Below, piece after piece: positions 1 to 6,706 of a DNA stretch of 23,890 bases; positions within the stretch are counted from its first letter, which is position 1, and every line of letters begins with the position of its first letter. The position numbers were made by a program, and so were the translations under genes. Source of the DNA: an uncultured Lachnospiraceae bacterium (lineage in GTDB: Bacteria > Bacillota > Clostridia > Lachnospirales > Lachnospiraceae); contig CARQVR010000052.1 of assembly GCA_949051815.1 (NCBI GenBank), positions 1 through 23,890 of the forward strand, written 5' to 3'. The notes below the pieces were generated by a model. It did no database searches, was not told the origin of the DNA, and saw only the letters and a program-made list of their open reading frames with translations.

Positions 1-51
1 AGCATCTGCCTTACAAGCAGAGGGTCATAGGTTCGAGCCCTATAGGCCCCA
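1..51 (+). tRNA. tRNA-Val(TAC), 3' part, cut by the window edge
   Basis: The window opens inside a tRNA. The anticodon stem TCTGC/GCAGA (5-9/17-21) encloses the loop CTTACAA, giving anticodon TAC at 12-14 and valine identity. The T-arm is ATAGG-TTCGAGC-CCTAT (27-43). The 3' acceptor strand AGGCCCC and discriminator A end at 51. CCA is not encoded. The acceptor 5' strand and D-arm lie outside the window. Confidence 0.93.
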
Positions 52-54
52 TTG

Positions 55-76
55 GGGAAGCCGGAGACGGCTTCCC
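55..76 (+). other. GC-rich hairpin between the two tRNAs
   Basis: GGGAAGCCG (55-63) and CGGCTTCCC (68-76) pair perfectly around a GAGA tetraloop, 3 nt after tRNA-Val. No T-run follows, so it is more likely a spacer or processing hairpin of a tRNA transcript than an intrinsic terminator. The role is inferred. Confidence 0.55.
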
Positions 77-100
77 TGTGGTTCTACTAATTTCATATAT

Positions 101-174
101 GGCGAGATAGCTCAGCTGGCTAGAGCATACGGTTCATACCCGTAGTGTCGAGGGTTCAAGTCCCCCTCTCGCTA
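101..174 (+). tRNA. tRNA-Met(CAT), elongator type
   Basis: This is a full cloverleaf. The acceptor GGCGAGA (101-107) pairs with TCTCGCT (167-173) with a G-T at the end pair, and the discriminator A is at 174. The anticodon stem TACGG/CCGTA surrounds TTCATAC, giving CAT at 135-137. The body resembles the Firmicutes elongator tRNA-Met, not the initiator, which carries three G-C pairs in the anticodon stem. The T-stem reads GAGGG/CCCCC, leaving an A-C mismatch at tRNA positions 50-64 (151 and 165). CCA is not encoded. Confidence 0.93.
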
Positions 175-183
175 TTTAAGAGG

Positions 184-230
184 AGTCCGGAAACCTTGTA
201 AAATCAAGTGTTCCGGGCTTTCGTATTTTT
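184..230 (+). terminator. Probable terminator of the tRNA unit
   Basis: AGTCCGGAA (184-192) pairs with TTCCGGGCT (211-219) over 9 bp including one G-T. A second small stem, CTTG/CAAG (195-198/205-208), lies inside. The sequence TTCGTATTTTT follows. Confidence 0.65.
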
Positions 231-231
231 G

Positions 232-250
232 AGGTAATCAAAAGGTAATC
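232..250 (+). repeat. Two GGTAATC direct repeats, 11-bp period
   Basis: AGGTAATC occurs at 232-239 and again at 243-250, spaced by one helical turn, just after the tRNA-Met terminator. Short direct repeats spaced like this next to a tRNA 3' end resemble arm-type sites for tyrosine integrases. No integrase gene is present, so this can only be a remnant or a coincidence. Confidence 0.4.
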
Positions 251-306
251 TAATATATGTCCGGTTCAAAATCGCAGAGGAGAAACAATACTATGCTAAA
301 AAATAA

Positions 307-335
307 TTGATAAATTGTATGGTATATGGTAATGT
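307..335 (+). promoter_or_regulatory. SigA-type promoter of the small toxin gene
   Basis: TTGATA (307-312), a 17-nt spacer, then TAATGT (330-335) predict a start near 342. The transcript would begin with a small hairpin, CACGG/CCGTG (341-345/352-356). Confidence 0.6.
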
Positions 336-372
336 TTAAGCACGGGAACAACCGTGTCACTGCAAGGCGTTG

Positions 373-397
373 ACCTCCTATTACATAGATGGGAGGT
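373..397 (+). promoter_or_regulatory. Hairpin that can hide the toxin ribosome site
   Basis: ACCTCC (373-378) is the exact complement of GGAGGT (392-397), the ribosome binding site of the small ORF. The mRNA can therefore fold so that translation is blocked. Such self-sequestration is known from type I toxin mRNAs; its use here is inferred. Confidence 0.55.
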
Positions 398-404
398 GGT
401 GCGG

Positions 405-488
405 ATGAAGTTTGATTTCAAAGATCTTATGTCTTTCGGAATGTTCATTCTCGCATTGCTGACCTTGATCATTTTGATTAGTCAGTAA
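405..488 (+). CDS. 27-residue hydrophobic peptide, putative holin-like (Hol-Tox type) type I toxin
   Basis: ATG at 405 has GGAGG at 392-396, 8 nt upstream. The peptide starts MKFDFKDLMSF and continues with one uninterrupted hydrophobic stretch (about residues 11-25) before ending in SQ. It is thus a single short membrane helix with a charged N-terminus. Length and composition match the small putative holin-like toxins and the Fst/TxpA-type membrane toxins of Firmicutes, which depolarise the membrane when overproduced. A convergent antisense promoter and a shared bidirectional hairpin lie directly downstream, the layout of a type I toxin-antitoxin locus. Family membership is judged from length, composition and context, not a search. 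A small stress peptide without toxicity is the alternative. Confidence 0.75.
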   Translation: MKFDFKDLMSFGMFILALLTLIILISQ

Positions 489-515
489 CGTTTTTCAAGT
501 CCCAGCGATGGGCAA

Positions 516-608
516 AGAAAAACCACCCTTGTAAACTTTGGCGAGTGAGAGGGTGGTATTTCTATCTTTACACTGGTCAACCCCTTGTGGGAGGTTGTTC
601 CTTTTTAT
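516..608 (-). ncRNA. Antisense RNA, putative type I antitoxin
   Basis: On the minus strand TTGCAT (plus 643-638), a 17-nt spacer and TATAGT (plus 620-615) form a good promoter with a start near 608. Transcription would run toward the toxin gene and end at the stem 522-529/550-557, followed on this strand by TTTTT. The product would be about 90 nt. It contains the complement of TGGGAGGT (588-595), which is repeated exactly at the toxin ribosome site (390-397). It could therefore base-pair there and block translation. The overall design parallels the Fst/RNAII arrangement. Ends are approximate. Confidence 0.65.
522..557. terminator. Bidirectional hairpin shared by toxin mRNA and antisense RNA
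   Basis: ACCACCCT (522-529) pairs with AGGGTGGT (550-557). On the minus strand a TTTTT run follows, giving a strong intrinsic terminator for the antisense RNA. On the plus strand ATTTCTATCTTT follows, a weaker stop for the toxin mRNA. Confidence 0.7.
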
Positions 609-614
609 GTTTAT

Positions 615-643
615 ACTATAGCATATCGCTTCCGGGTATGCAA
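615..643 (-). promoter_or_regulatory. Promoter of the antisense RNA
   Basis: Read on the minus strand: TTGCAT, 17 nt, TATAGT, with the -10 box followed by an A/T-rich start region. Spacing is ideal. No coding gene lies downstream in this direction before the toxin, so the promoter most likely serves a noncoding RNA. Confidence 0.65.
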
Positions 644-714
644 GGTGATTGCGTATTTTGCTGTGACTGAGCCGGGATGCCCGGCGGATCGCTGTTTAAG
701 GAGAAGCGACGGAA

Positions 715-822
715 ATGACAGAGGTTAAGTTTTATGAAGGGATAGCGGACGAACGGCTTGCGTTTGCAGTCATCCTGTCTAAAGCGCAGGGTGCCGTAAA
801 GAACAATCGGAAAGGAGATTAA
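715..822 (+). pseudogene. N-terminal stub of a NUDIX hydrolase
   Basis: The 35-codon frame starts MTEVKFYEGIADERL and runs to about SKAQG. This matches the beginning of clostridial NUDIX hydrolases, which normally continue into a WVFCKHRERDTYEVPGGH-like stretch and the NUDIX box. Here the frame instead reads AVKNNRKGD and stops. The NUDIX box (GX5EX7REUXEEXGU) is absent, so it cannot hydrolyse nucleoside diphosphates. AAGGAG at 699-704 would still allow translation. The stop TAA (820-822) lies one base before the DUF3788 start, and the ribosome site of that gene is inside the stub. A deletion appears to have removed the body of the gene and joined the stub to the downstream gene. Recognition rests on remembered family sequence. 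Confidence 0.6.
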
Positions 823-823
823 T

Positions 824-1243
824 ATGATCGACTTACAGGATAAAAATATATGCCCTGCCATAGAGGAAATTGACGGATATATCAGAAACCCTCTGTTTAT
901 GCAGTTTTGTACGGAAATCAGGAACACCTTTCAATGTCGTGAAACAATAGAGTACAGTTCATGCAGTTGGGAAAGGGGCTGGAACGTTAAGTTTAAAAAG
1001 GCGGGAAAGTCGTTATGCACGGTCTATCCAAGAGAAGGGTATTTTACCGTTCTGGTTGTTGTCGGCAAAAAGGAAAAGGCGGCTGTGGAAGAAATGCTCC
1101 CAGATTGTACGGCGCAGTTACAGCAAATTTATCATCAGACGCAGGAGGGAAACGGACAGCGGTGGCTGATGATTGATCTGGAGGATCAGGACGGCCTGTA
1201 CGACGATCTGCTGCGTCTCATTCAGATACGCAGGAAAAGCTGA
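824..1243 (+). CDS. DUF3788 domain-containing protein
   Basis: This is a 139-residue soluble protein with no signal or membrane segment. It has the flow of the DUF3788 family: an N-terminal helical part, then a WNVKFKKAGKSLCTVYP strand pair, FTVLVVVGKKEK, and a C-terminal WLMIDLEDQDGLYDDLLRLI segment. Length is normal for the family. The function of DUF3788 proteins is not established; the fold resembles small alpha/beta DUF1801-like proteins. The start has AAAGGAG 6-7 nt upstream, and that ribosome site lies inside the preceding NUDIX stub. It is convergent with the kinase-like gene, with a terminator hairpin between them. Confidence 0.75.
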   Translation: MIDLQDKNICPAIEEIDGYIRNPLFMQFCTEIRNTFQCRETIEYSSCSWERGWNVKFKKAGKSLCTVYPREGYFTVLVVVGKKEKAAVEEMLPDCTAQLQQIYHQTQEGNGQRWLMIDLEDQDGLYDDLLRLIQIRRKS

Positions 1244-1302
1244 ATGCCCGATTGGCGGCAGAGCGGACAGGAAGTCAAAAGCAGCGCTTTGAAGAAAGAA
1301 AG

Positions 1303-1336
1303 ACGCAGATTGACGCGCCATACGGTCAATCTGCGT
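1303..1336. terminator. Terminator between convergent genes
   Basis: ACGCAGATTGAC (1303-1314) and GTCAATCTGCGT (1325-1336) form a perfect 12-bp stem. On the minus strand a T-rich CTTTCTTTCTTC tract follows, which suits the kinase-like gene. It lies 60 bp after the DUF3788 stop. Confidence 0.75.
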
Positions 1337-1356
1337 TTCCTGCATATCCTTCCGGT

Positions 1357-1956
1357 TCAGTCCTTCACAGTCTCCATCAAAAGCCTGACGCACCGGTCGA
1401 TTCCAAGCGTTCCGGCGTTTATGTAAAGATCGTGGCATTTCGGATCGCCCCACTCGTGCGTGGTGAGCGCATTGTAAAAGTTCTTTCTTCTCTTGTCATT
1501 CTTTTTCAGGGCGGCTTCGGCCTCCTCTTTTTTGATGCCTTCCCGCTCGATTGCCCGCTGGATTCGCTTCTCGTGGTCTGCATAGACAAATACTTTCAGG
1601 CAGTCTTCCCGCTCCCTTAAGATATAGCCGGAGGCTCTCCCCACAATCACACAGTTTCCCTCCCCGGCGGCTTTTTCGATGATGCGCTTTTCCTCCAGAA
1701 AAAGCTGGTCCGCAAGGGGCAGATTCCTGTTTCCGGAAGTTCCGCCCAGAGGGGTCTTGGAAAGGTTTAAAAGGACATTGCCGGAACTGCTCTCCTCAAG
1801 CGCTTCTATCTTATAAAAAGGTATGTCGAGTTTCTGCGCTGCTTCCAACAGGATATTGCGGTCATACAGTTTATAGCCCAGCGCCTCCGCCAGTTTTTTC
1901 CCGATCTCATGTCCCCCGCTGGCATAACGCCGTTCGATTGTAATGATATGATACAT
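1357..1956 (-). CDS. Cytidylate kinase-like family protein (AAA_26 type)
   Basis: This 199-residue P-loop protein opens with IITIERRYASGGHEIGKKLAE (residues 4-24), the relaxed Walker A (SGGxxIGKxLA) typical of the cytidylate-kinase-like AAA_26 family. It continues with LYDRNILLEAA, FLEEKRIIEKAAGEGNCVIVGRASG (Walker B-like region) and a lid with AIEREGIKKEEAEAALKKNDKRRKNFY. The C-terminal segment with TTHEWGDPKCHDLYINAG is also characteristic. The enzyme presumably phosphorylates a nucleotide or similar substrate, but family members are mostly uncharacterised and it is not the essential Cmk. It has its own good promoter (2005-2033) and an AGGGGG-type ribosome site. It is divergent from the siroheme operon. 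Confidence 0.85.
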   Translation of the reverse strand: MYHIITIERRYASGGHEIGKKLAEALGYKLYDRNILLEAAQKLDIPFYKIEALEESSSGNVLLNLSKTPLGGTSGNRNLPLADQLFLEEKRIIEKAAGEGNCVIVGRASGYILREREDCLKVFVYADHEKRIQRAIEREGIKKEEAEAALKKNDKRRKNFYNALTTHEWGDPKCHDLYINAGTLGIDRCVRLLMETVKD

Positions 1957-2004
1957 AGATGCGTCCCCCTTTCTGCTTCTGTCCGTGTTTTTTTACCTGT
2001 TTAT

Positions 2005-2033
2005 ATTATAAACAATATGCAGGCATATCTCAA
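2005..2033 (-). promoter_or_regulatory. Promoter of the cytidylate-kinase-like gene
   Basis: Read on the minus strand: TTGAGA (2033-2028), 17 nt, TATAAT (2010-2005). The -10 box is a perfect consensus. The leader to the ATG at 1956 would be about 40 nt. Confidence 0.7.
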
Positions 2034-2097
2034 TTTGTTTTTACAGACATTTGTGCAGATTGCCGAAGAATTTGTTTTGCCGGATGTGAAGTTTTGT

Positions 2098-2126
2098 TTG
2101 CTATGAAAATCCCGCTGAGGTATAAT
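2098..2126 (+). promoter_or_regulatory. Promoter of the siroheme/reductase operon
   Basis: TTGCTA (2098-2103), 17 nt, TATAAT (2121-2126) predict a start near 2133 and an 85-nt leader before the ATG at 2219. No riboswitch or clear operator was recognised in the leader. The promoter is about 65 bp from the oppositely oriented kinase promoter. Confidence 0.75.
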
Positions 2127-2218
2127 AGCAACAAGAGTCTGGCATATCATTAATATGGAGTTTGTATACAGGTTTGCATAAAAGGAAGAGACAAACGGCG
2201 TCACGAAGGAGGTATACG

Positions 2219-4804
2219 ATGAGACTGCTTGTAATCGGTGGTGTGGCGGCAGGGACGAAGGCCGCTGCGAAGTTTAAGAGAGTAAATCCGGAAGCGGAGG
2301 TGACCATTGTCACCAGGGGTAAGGACATTTCTTACGCAGGATGCGGGCTTCCCTACTATGTAGGCGGGGTAATCGGAGAGAAGGAGCAGCTGATTGTCAA
2401 TACGCCTGAGAAATACAGTTCGCTTACCGGCGCCATGGTTTATCCGCAGCGGGAGGTGGTGGCGCTTGACACCGCCGGAAAGAGGGCGACGGCGAAGAAT
2501 CTGCGCACCGGCGCGGAGGAGACTTATACATATGACGCCTGTATCGTGGCGGTGGGAGCTTCTCCGGTGGTTCCGCCCCTGCCGGGGGTAAATCTGCCGG
2601 GTGTGTTCGTGATGCGCACGCCGGACGACGCCATTGAGACGAGGGATTACATAGCGGGTGACGATGTGAAGCGCGCCGTGGTGGTGGGCGGCGGTTTTAT
2701 CGGTCTGGAAGTGGCGGAGAACCTTTTGGAAAAGGGGCTTTCGGTGACTTTAATTGATATGGCGCCCCGGATTATGCCGGGCTTTGACATGGAGATGGCG
2801 GATTACGCGGTGCGCCATCTGGAAAAGAAGGGCATCAGGGTGATGACGGCCACGAAACTGGAGGGCGTGACGGGGGATGTGAGAGCGGAAGGCGTGCAGA
2901 CGGACAAGGGTCTGCTTCCTGCGGACGTGGTGATCCTCTCCATCGGCATCCGGCCGAACACAGGCTTTTTACAGGATACGGGAATCGAAATGTTTAAGGG
3001 TACCATTCTGGTGGATGACAGGATGGCGACCAACGTGGCTGACATTTACGCGGCGGGAGACTGCGCCATGGTGAAGAACCGTCTCACGGGGGAAAGACAG
3101 TGGTCGCCCATGGGTTCCTCCGCCAACATGGAAGGACGGACGCTTGCGCTTGCCCTTGGCGGAAGGGATGTGGCTTATCCGGGCGTTCTGGGAACCGGCG
3201 TGGTGAAGCTGCCGGGGCTTTCGGGCGGCAGAACCGGACTTTCCGAAGAGCAGGCGAAGGCGGCAGGGTATGATCCGGTCTGTGTGCTTGCGGTGACGGA
3301 CGACAAGGCGCACTATTATCCCGACAGCGCATGGTTTGCGATCAAGCTGGTGGCGGACGCGTCTACCCACAAGCTGCTGGGCGTTCAGGTATTGGGGCCG
3401 GGCGCGGTGGATAAGGTGACGGACATCGGAGTGATGGCGGTGACCTTTGGAGCCACGTTAGAGCAGATGACCTGTCTGGATCTGGCCTATGCGCCGCCAT
3501 TCTCCACGGCGATTCACCCGTTTGTGCAGGCGGTGCATATGCTGTTAAATAAAATAACGGGCGATATGGACAGCTTTACGCCTGCGGAATATATGGCGGG
3601 GGCTGCCGAAGGCTACCGCGTCATCGACGTGAATCCGATGGGTCCTGTGATCGCGGGGGCTGCTTATGTGGATCTGCTCAAGGTTAAGGGCGAGGTGCCG
3701 GGCCTTGCAAAGGACGAGAAACTACTGCTTGTCTGCGCGAAGGGCAAGAGAGCCTATCTTTTGCAGAACAGGCTGAAACGATACGGTTACACGAACACAA
3801 AGGTACTGGAGGGCGCTTCCTTCTTCAACGTGGTGAAGGTGGAGAAGAAACCCGGTGTGGTGACGGTTCCGGCGGAGGAGATCACACGGGTGAAGGCGCT
3901 TGGCTGTCTGCACAATAAAGGGACGGACAATTTTAACGTCCGCGTGATTACGAGAAACGGCAAAATCAGTACGGCGGAGCATAAAAAGATCGCGGAGGCG
4001 GCGGAACGGTTCGGAAACGGCGATGTGGTCATGACGACCCGCCTGACTATGGAAATTGTGGGCGTGCCTTTTGACCAGATTGAAAATGTGCGTGCTTTTC
4101 TGGCGGAGGAAGGCCTGGAGACCGGCGGAACCGGCTCCAAGGTGCGTCCGGTGGTGGCGTGTAAGGGAACGACCTGCCAGTATGGGCTGTTGGATTCCTA
4201 TGATTTGTCCGACAAGATTCACGAGCGGTTTTTCCATGGCTATGCGTCCGTGAGACTGCCGCACAAGTTTAAGATCGCGGTGGGCGGCTGCCCGAATAAC
4301 TGCGTGAAGCCTGATCTGAACGATTTCGGTATCGTGGGACAGAGAGTGCCTGTGATTGATTTGGAGAAATGCAGGGGCTGCCGGATCTGTCAGGTTTCTC
4401 TTGCCTGTCCGGTGGAGGCGTCGCAGGTGGTGGACGGCAAGCTGGTGATCGATCCTGACAAGTGTAATAACTGCGGGCGGTGTGTGGGCAAATGCCCGTT
4501 CAAGGCGTCGGAGGAGAGCGCGTACGGCTACCGCGTTTATATCGGCGGACGCTGGGGCAAGAGAGTGGCACACGGATTAAAACTTAATAAGATATTCTTA
4601 GATGAGGAGGAAGTGCTTTCCGTACTGGAAAAGGCCATTCTGCTGTTCCGCGAACAGGGAAACACGGGAGAGCGCTTTGCGGATACCATAAGCAGGATTG
4701 GTTTTGAGAACGTGCAGGCACAGCTCATGGCGGATGACCTGCTTGCGAGAAAGGAAGAGATCATCGGGGCAAAGATGCATTTGCACGGCGGAGCCACATG
4801 CTAA
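2219..4804 (+). CDS. FAD/NAD(P)H oxidoreductase-rhodanese-siroheme sulfite/nitrite reductase-ferredoxin fusion
   Basis: This 861-residue multidomain redox protein starts at 2219, chosen for the AAGGAGG just upstream; a longer frame from 2162 lacks one. Residues 1-450 are a CoA-disulfide-reductase/NADH-oxidase-like module: FAD site VIGGVAAGTKAA (5-16), redox Cys42 in SYAGCG, NAD(P) site VVGGGFIG (155-162), and second FAD motif AAGD (278-281). Residues about 460-550 are a rhodanese domain with loop CAKGKR and Cys506. From about 575 comes a nitrite/sulfite reductase half with siroheme/[4Fe-4S] cysteines C648, C653 and C691, C695. Two ferredoxin clusters follow: C718-721-724-730 and C749-752-755-759. 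Inference: electrons pass from NAD(P)H via FAD and ferredoxin clusters to siroheme, reducing sulfite, nitrite or a rhodanese-bound sulfur species. It overlaps hemA by ATGCTAA and heads the siroheme genes, which fits its cofactor need. The substrate is unproven. Confidence 0.9.
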   Translation: MRLLVIGGVAAGTKAAAKFKRVNPEAEVTIVTRGKDISYAGCGLPYYVGGVIGEKEQLIVNTPEKYSSLTGAMVYPQREVVALDTAGKRATAKNLRTGAEETYTYDACIVAVGASPVVPPLPGVNLPGVFVMRTPDDAIETRDYIAGDDVKRAVVVGGGFIGLEVAENLLEKGLSVTLIDMAPRIMPGFDMEMADYAVRHLEKKGIRVMTATKLEGVTGDVRAEGVQTDKGLLPADVVILSIGIRPNTGFLQDTGIEMFKGTILVDDRMATNVADIYAAGDCAMVKNRLTGERQWSPMGSSANMEGRTLALALGGRDVAYPGVLGTGVVKLPGLSGGRTGLSEEQAKAAGYDPVCVLAVTDDKAHYYPDSAWFAIKLVADASTHKLLGVQVLGPGAVDKVTDIGVMAVTFGATLEQMTCLDLAYAPPFSTAIHPFVQAVHMLLNKITGDMDSFTPAEYMAGAAEGYRVIDVNPMGPVIAGAAYVDLLKVKGEVPGLAKDEKLLLVCAKGKRAYLLQNRLKRYGYTNTKVLEGASFFNVVKVEKKPGVVTVPAEEITRVKALGCLHNKGTDNFNVRVITRNGKISTAEHKKIAEAAERFGNGDVVMTTRLTMEIVGVPFDQIENVRAFLAEEGLETGGTGSKVRPVVACKGTTCQYGLLDSYDLSDKIHERFFHGYASVRLPHKFKIAVGGCPNNCVKPDLNDFGIVGQRVPVIDLEKCRGCRICQVSLACPVEASQVVDGKLVIDPDKCNNCGRCVGKCPFKASEESAYGYRVYIGGRWGKRVAHGLKLNKIFLDEEEVLSVLEKAILLFREQGNTGERFADTISRIGFENVQAQLMADDLLARKEEIIGAKMHLHGGATC

Positions 4805-5943
4805 AAAAGATGGAGTGTATCAGTATCAGTCATAAAACGGCTGCGTCTGAAAAGCGGCAGAAGTTTTATGTTCCGAAAGAAAAGGCGCAAGATTTCCTGC
4901 GGGAAATCCGGGCGGTTACGGGGGCAGGGCAGTGTGTGCTGCTTTCTACCTGTAACCGCACGGAGATTTATGTGCAGGGGGAGGAAAACAGCTTCCGGGG
5001 TCTGGAGGAGGCGCTCGCCCGGATTTCGGGAAGCGGGAGCGGGCAGATCCGGAAGCTGGCCAGAAGATATCAGGGAAGAAAGGCGCTGCGCCATCTTTTT
5101 CGTGTGGTCTGCGGCATGGAGTCCATGGTGCTGGGAGAGGATGAAATTCTCGGACAGACGAGGGACGCATACATGTCTGCCAAGGAGGCCGGATATACCG
5201 GATATGAGCTGAACAGTGCATTTCAGGCGGCGCTTTCCTGCGCCAAACGGGTGAAGACGGAGACAATGATCTCTAAAACGGCAGTCTCTGTGGCCACGCT
5301 TGCGGCGAACGAGGTGGCGCATCTTCCGCTGGCTTGTAAGACGGTGCTTCTGATGGGCAGCAGCGGACAAATGGGCGGTATTATCCTTAAGAATCTGCTC
5401 AGCCAGAAAAATGTCCGCGTGATTGCCACCGTGCGGTCGCACAACGGGATCTGCCTGAGCGGCAGTCCTCAGGTGGAGCATGTGGATTATCAGGAGCGCT
5501 ATGCTGTTTTGGAGGAGGCGGATGCCATTATATCGGTAACGGCAAGCCCGCATTACACGTTGACAGCGGAGGAGGTCAGGGCGTGCATACGCTCGCCGAA
5601 GGAGCGGCTGTTTCTTGACTTATCCATGCCACCGGATCTGGATGCCGGAATCGGGGAATTGCCGCATTGCCGTCTCGTGGCGCTTGACGATATGAAAAGT
5701 CTGGCCAGAGAGAATAACAGGCGCAAGCGGCAGGCCTTTGCGAATGCGGAAGAGATTTTGGAGGAGGAGCTGGAAAAGCTCTGTAAGACGCTGGCTTTTC
5801 ACCGGTTTACCGAGGCCGATACACACTGGAAGGAGCGGTATGCCGGATGTTCGGCGGAAAAGCTGCTGTATCTGCTGCGGGACGGGCTGGACAGCAGCTC
5901 TTTCGAGACGGTTTTGAAGATGTTGACTGATACGGTCATGTAA
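4798..5943 (+). CDS. hemA: Glutamyl-tRNA reductase
   Basis: It reduces glutamyl-tRNA(Glu) with NADPH to glutamate-1-semialdehyde, the entry step of C5-pathway tetrapyrrole synthesis. The 381-residue protein has the catalytic Cys52 in LLSTCNRTEIY. It also has the GMESMVLGEDEILGQ region (about 110-124), a Rossmann domain with VLLMGSSGQMG (about 184-194) and the linker LFLDLSMPPDLD. The C-terminal dimerisation helix is present but short, so the protein is smaller than the usual 410-450 residues. The start ATG overlaps the stop of the preceding gene (ATGCTAA), implying translational coupling; M5 at 4810 is an alternative. Confidence 0.95.
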   Translation: MLKKMECISISHKTAASEKRQKFYVPKEKAQDFLREIRAVTGAGQCVLLSTCNRTEIYVQGEENSFRGLEEALARISGSGSGQIRKLARRYQGRKALRHLFRVVCGMESMVLGEDEILGQTRDAYMSAKEAGYTGYELNSAFQAALSCAKRVKTETMISKTAVSVATLAANEVAHLPLACKTVLLMGSSGQMGGIILKNLLSQKNVRVIATVRSHNGICLSGSPQVEHVDYQERYAVLEEADAIISVTASPHYTLTAEEVRACIRSPKERLFLDLSMPPDLDAGIGELPHCRLVALDDMKSLARENNRRKRQAFANAEEILEEELEKLCKTLAFHRFTEADTHWKERYAGCSAEKLLYLLRDGLDSSSFETVLKMLTDTVM

Positions 5944-5957
5944 GAGGGAGCGTTTTC

Positions 5958-6593
5958 ATGGGACATTTTCCTTTTTTTATGGAGCTGGAGGGAAAGCGCG
6001 GCGTGATCGTGGGCGGCGGGAAGGTGGCGGCCAGAAAAGTGGAGAAGCTGCTCGCATTCGGCCCTGCGCTGACGGTGATCGCGCCGGATATAGAGATGTG
6101 TGTGAAGACACAGGGGAAGCTGTTGCAGGAAGGTGCGGCGGCCTCTCTTTGCTTTGAGGAGCGGGCGTTTGGACTGGCAGATCTGGATCGTGCGGATTTC
6201 GTGATTGCGGCCACAGACGATACTGCGCTGAACGGAGAAATTGCAGATTATTGCAAAGCGCGGCGGATTCCTGTCAACGTGGTGGACGACAGGGAAAAAT
6301 GCACCTTTTTCTTTCCGGCGCTGATTAAGGACGGTCCTCTCACCGTCGGGATTTCCACGGACGGGAAAAGCCCGTTTGCGGCGTCATGGGTGAGGCGCGC
6401 GATGGCGGAAGGGATGCCCGATGGAATCGGAGATATAATTGAACTGATGGGTCAGATCCGGCCTGCAGTTATGGAGCGGGAAAAGGAGGGGGACGGCAGA
6501 AAAGAGCTGTTTGGCAGGCTGTTTTCTTACTGTCTGGATCGTACGAAAAAAGGAGAGAGCGTAACGATAGAGGAATTGCATGATTTGCTTTAG
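5958..6593 (+). CDS. Precorrin-2 dehydrogenase, CysG N-terminal/Met8 type
   Basis: This 211-residue protein matches the NAD-dependent precorrin-2 dehydrogenase module: FFMELEGKRGVIVGGGKVAARKVEKLL (6-32) with the GGGxVA dinucleotide site, DFVIAATDDTALN, and NVVDDREKCTFFFPALI. The last contains the Asp needed for dehydrogenation and chelation in Met8p and CysG. It oxidises precorrin-2 to sirohydrochlorin. No separate SirB/CbiX/CbiK ferrochelatase is seen in the window, so this protein may also insert iron, as Met8p does. GAGGGAG lies 5-10 nt before the ATG. It is 14 nt after hemA. Confidence 0.92.
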   Translation: MGHFPFFMELEGKRGVIVGGGKVAARKVEKLLAFGPALTVIAPDIEMCVKTQGKLLQEGAAASLCFEERAFGLADLDRADFVIAATDDTALNGEIADYCKARRIPVNVVDDREKCTFFFPALIKDGPLTVGISTDGKSPFAASWVRRAMAEGMPDGIGDIIELMGQIRPAVMEREKEGDGRKELFGRLFSYCLDRTKKGESVTIEELHDLL

Positions 6594-6659
6594 ATACGGA
6601 TGCGGAAGGTGGAAGCGTAATGTTAATCGGGAATCCGTTTTTAAATGAGAAATTTTTAT

Positions 6660-6669
6660 GGGGGGGGGG
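6660..6669 (+). repeat. G10 homopolymer upstream of hemC
   Basis: Ten consecutive G bases lie between the precorrin-2 dehydrogenase stop and the likely hemC start. An open frame from an ATG at 6620 runs through the tract into hemC. With 11 G the frame from 6620 would instead end at TGA 6708-6710, overlapping the hemC ATG. The tract is therefore a possible slippage site or a sequencing error. Confidence 0.6.
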
Positions 6670-6706
6670 TAATGCCATTGGAAGTGAAGGGTGGACTATC
6701 GGAAAC

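Noticed and set aside
3722..4573. Long minus-strand open frame (283 codons) inside the reductase fusion
   Set aside because: It lies wholly antisense to a gene with clear domains, has His/Arg-rich nonsense composition and no ribosome site. It is a GC-rich shadow frame.
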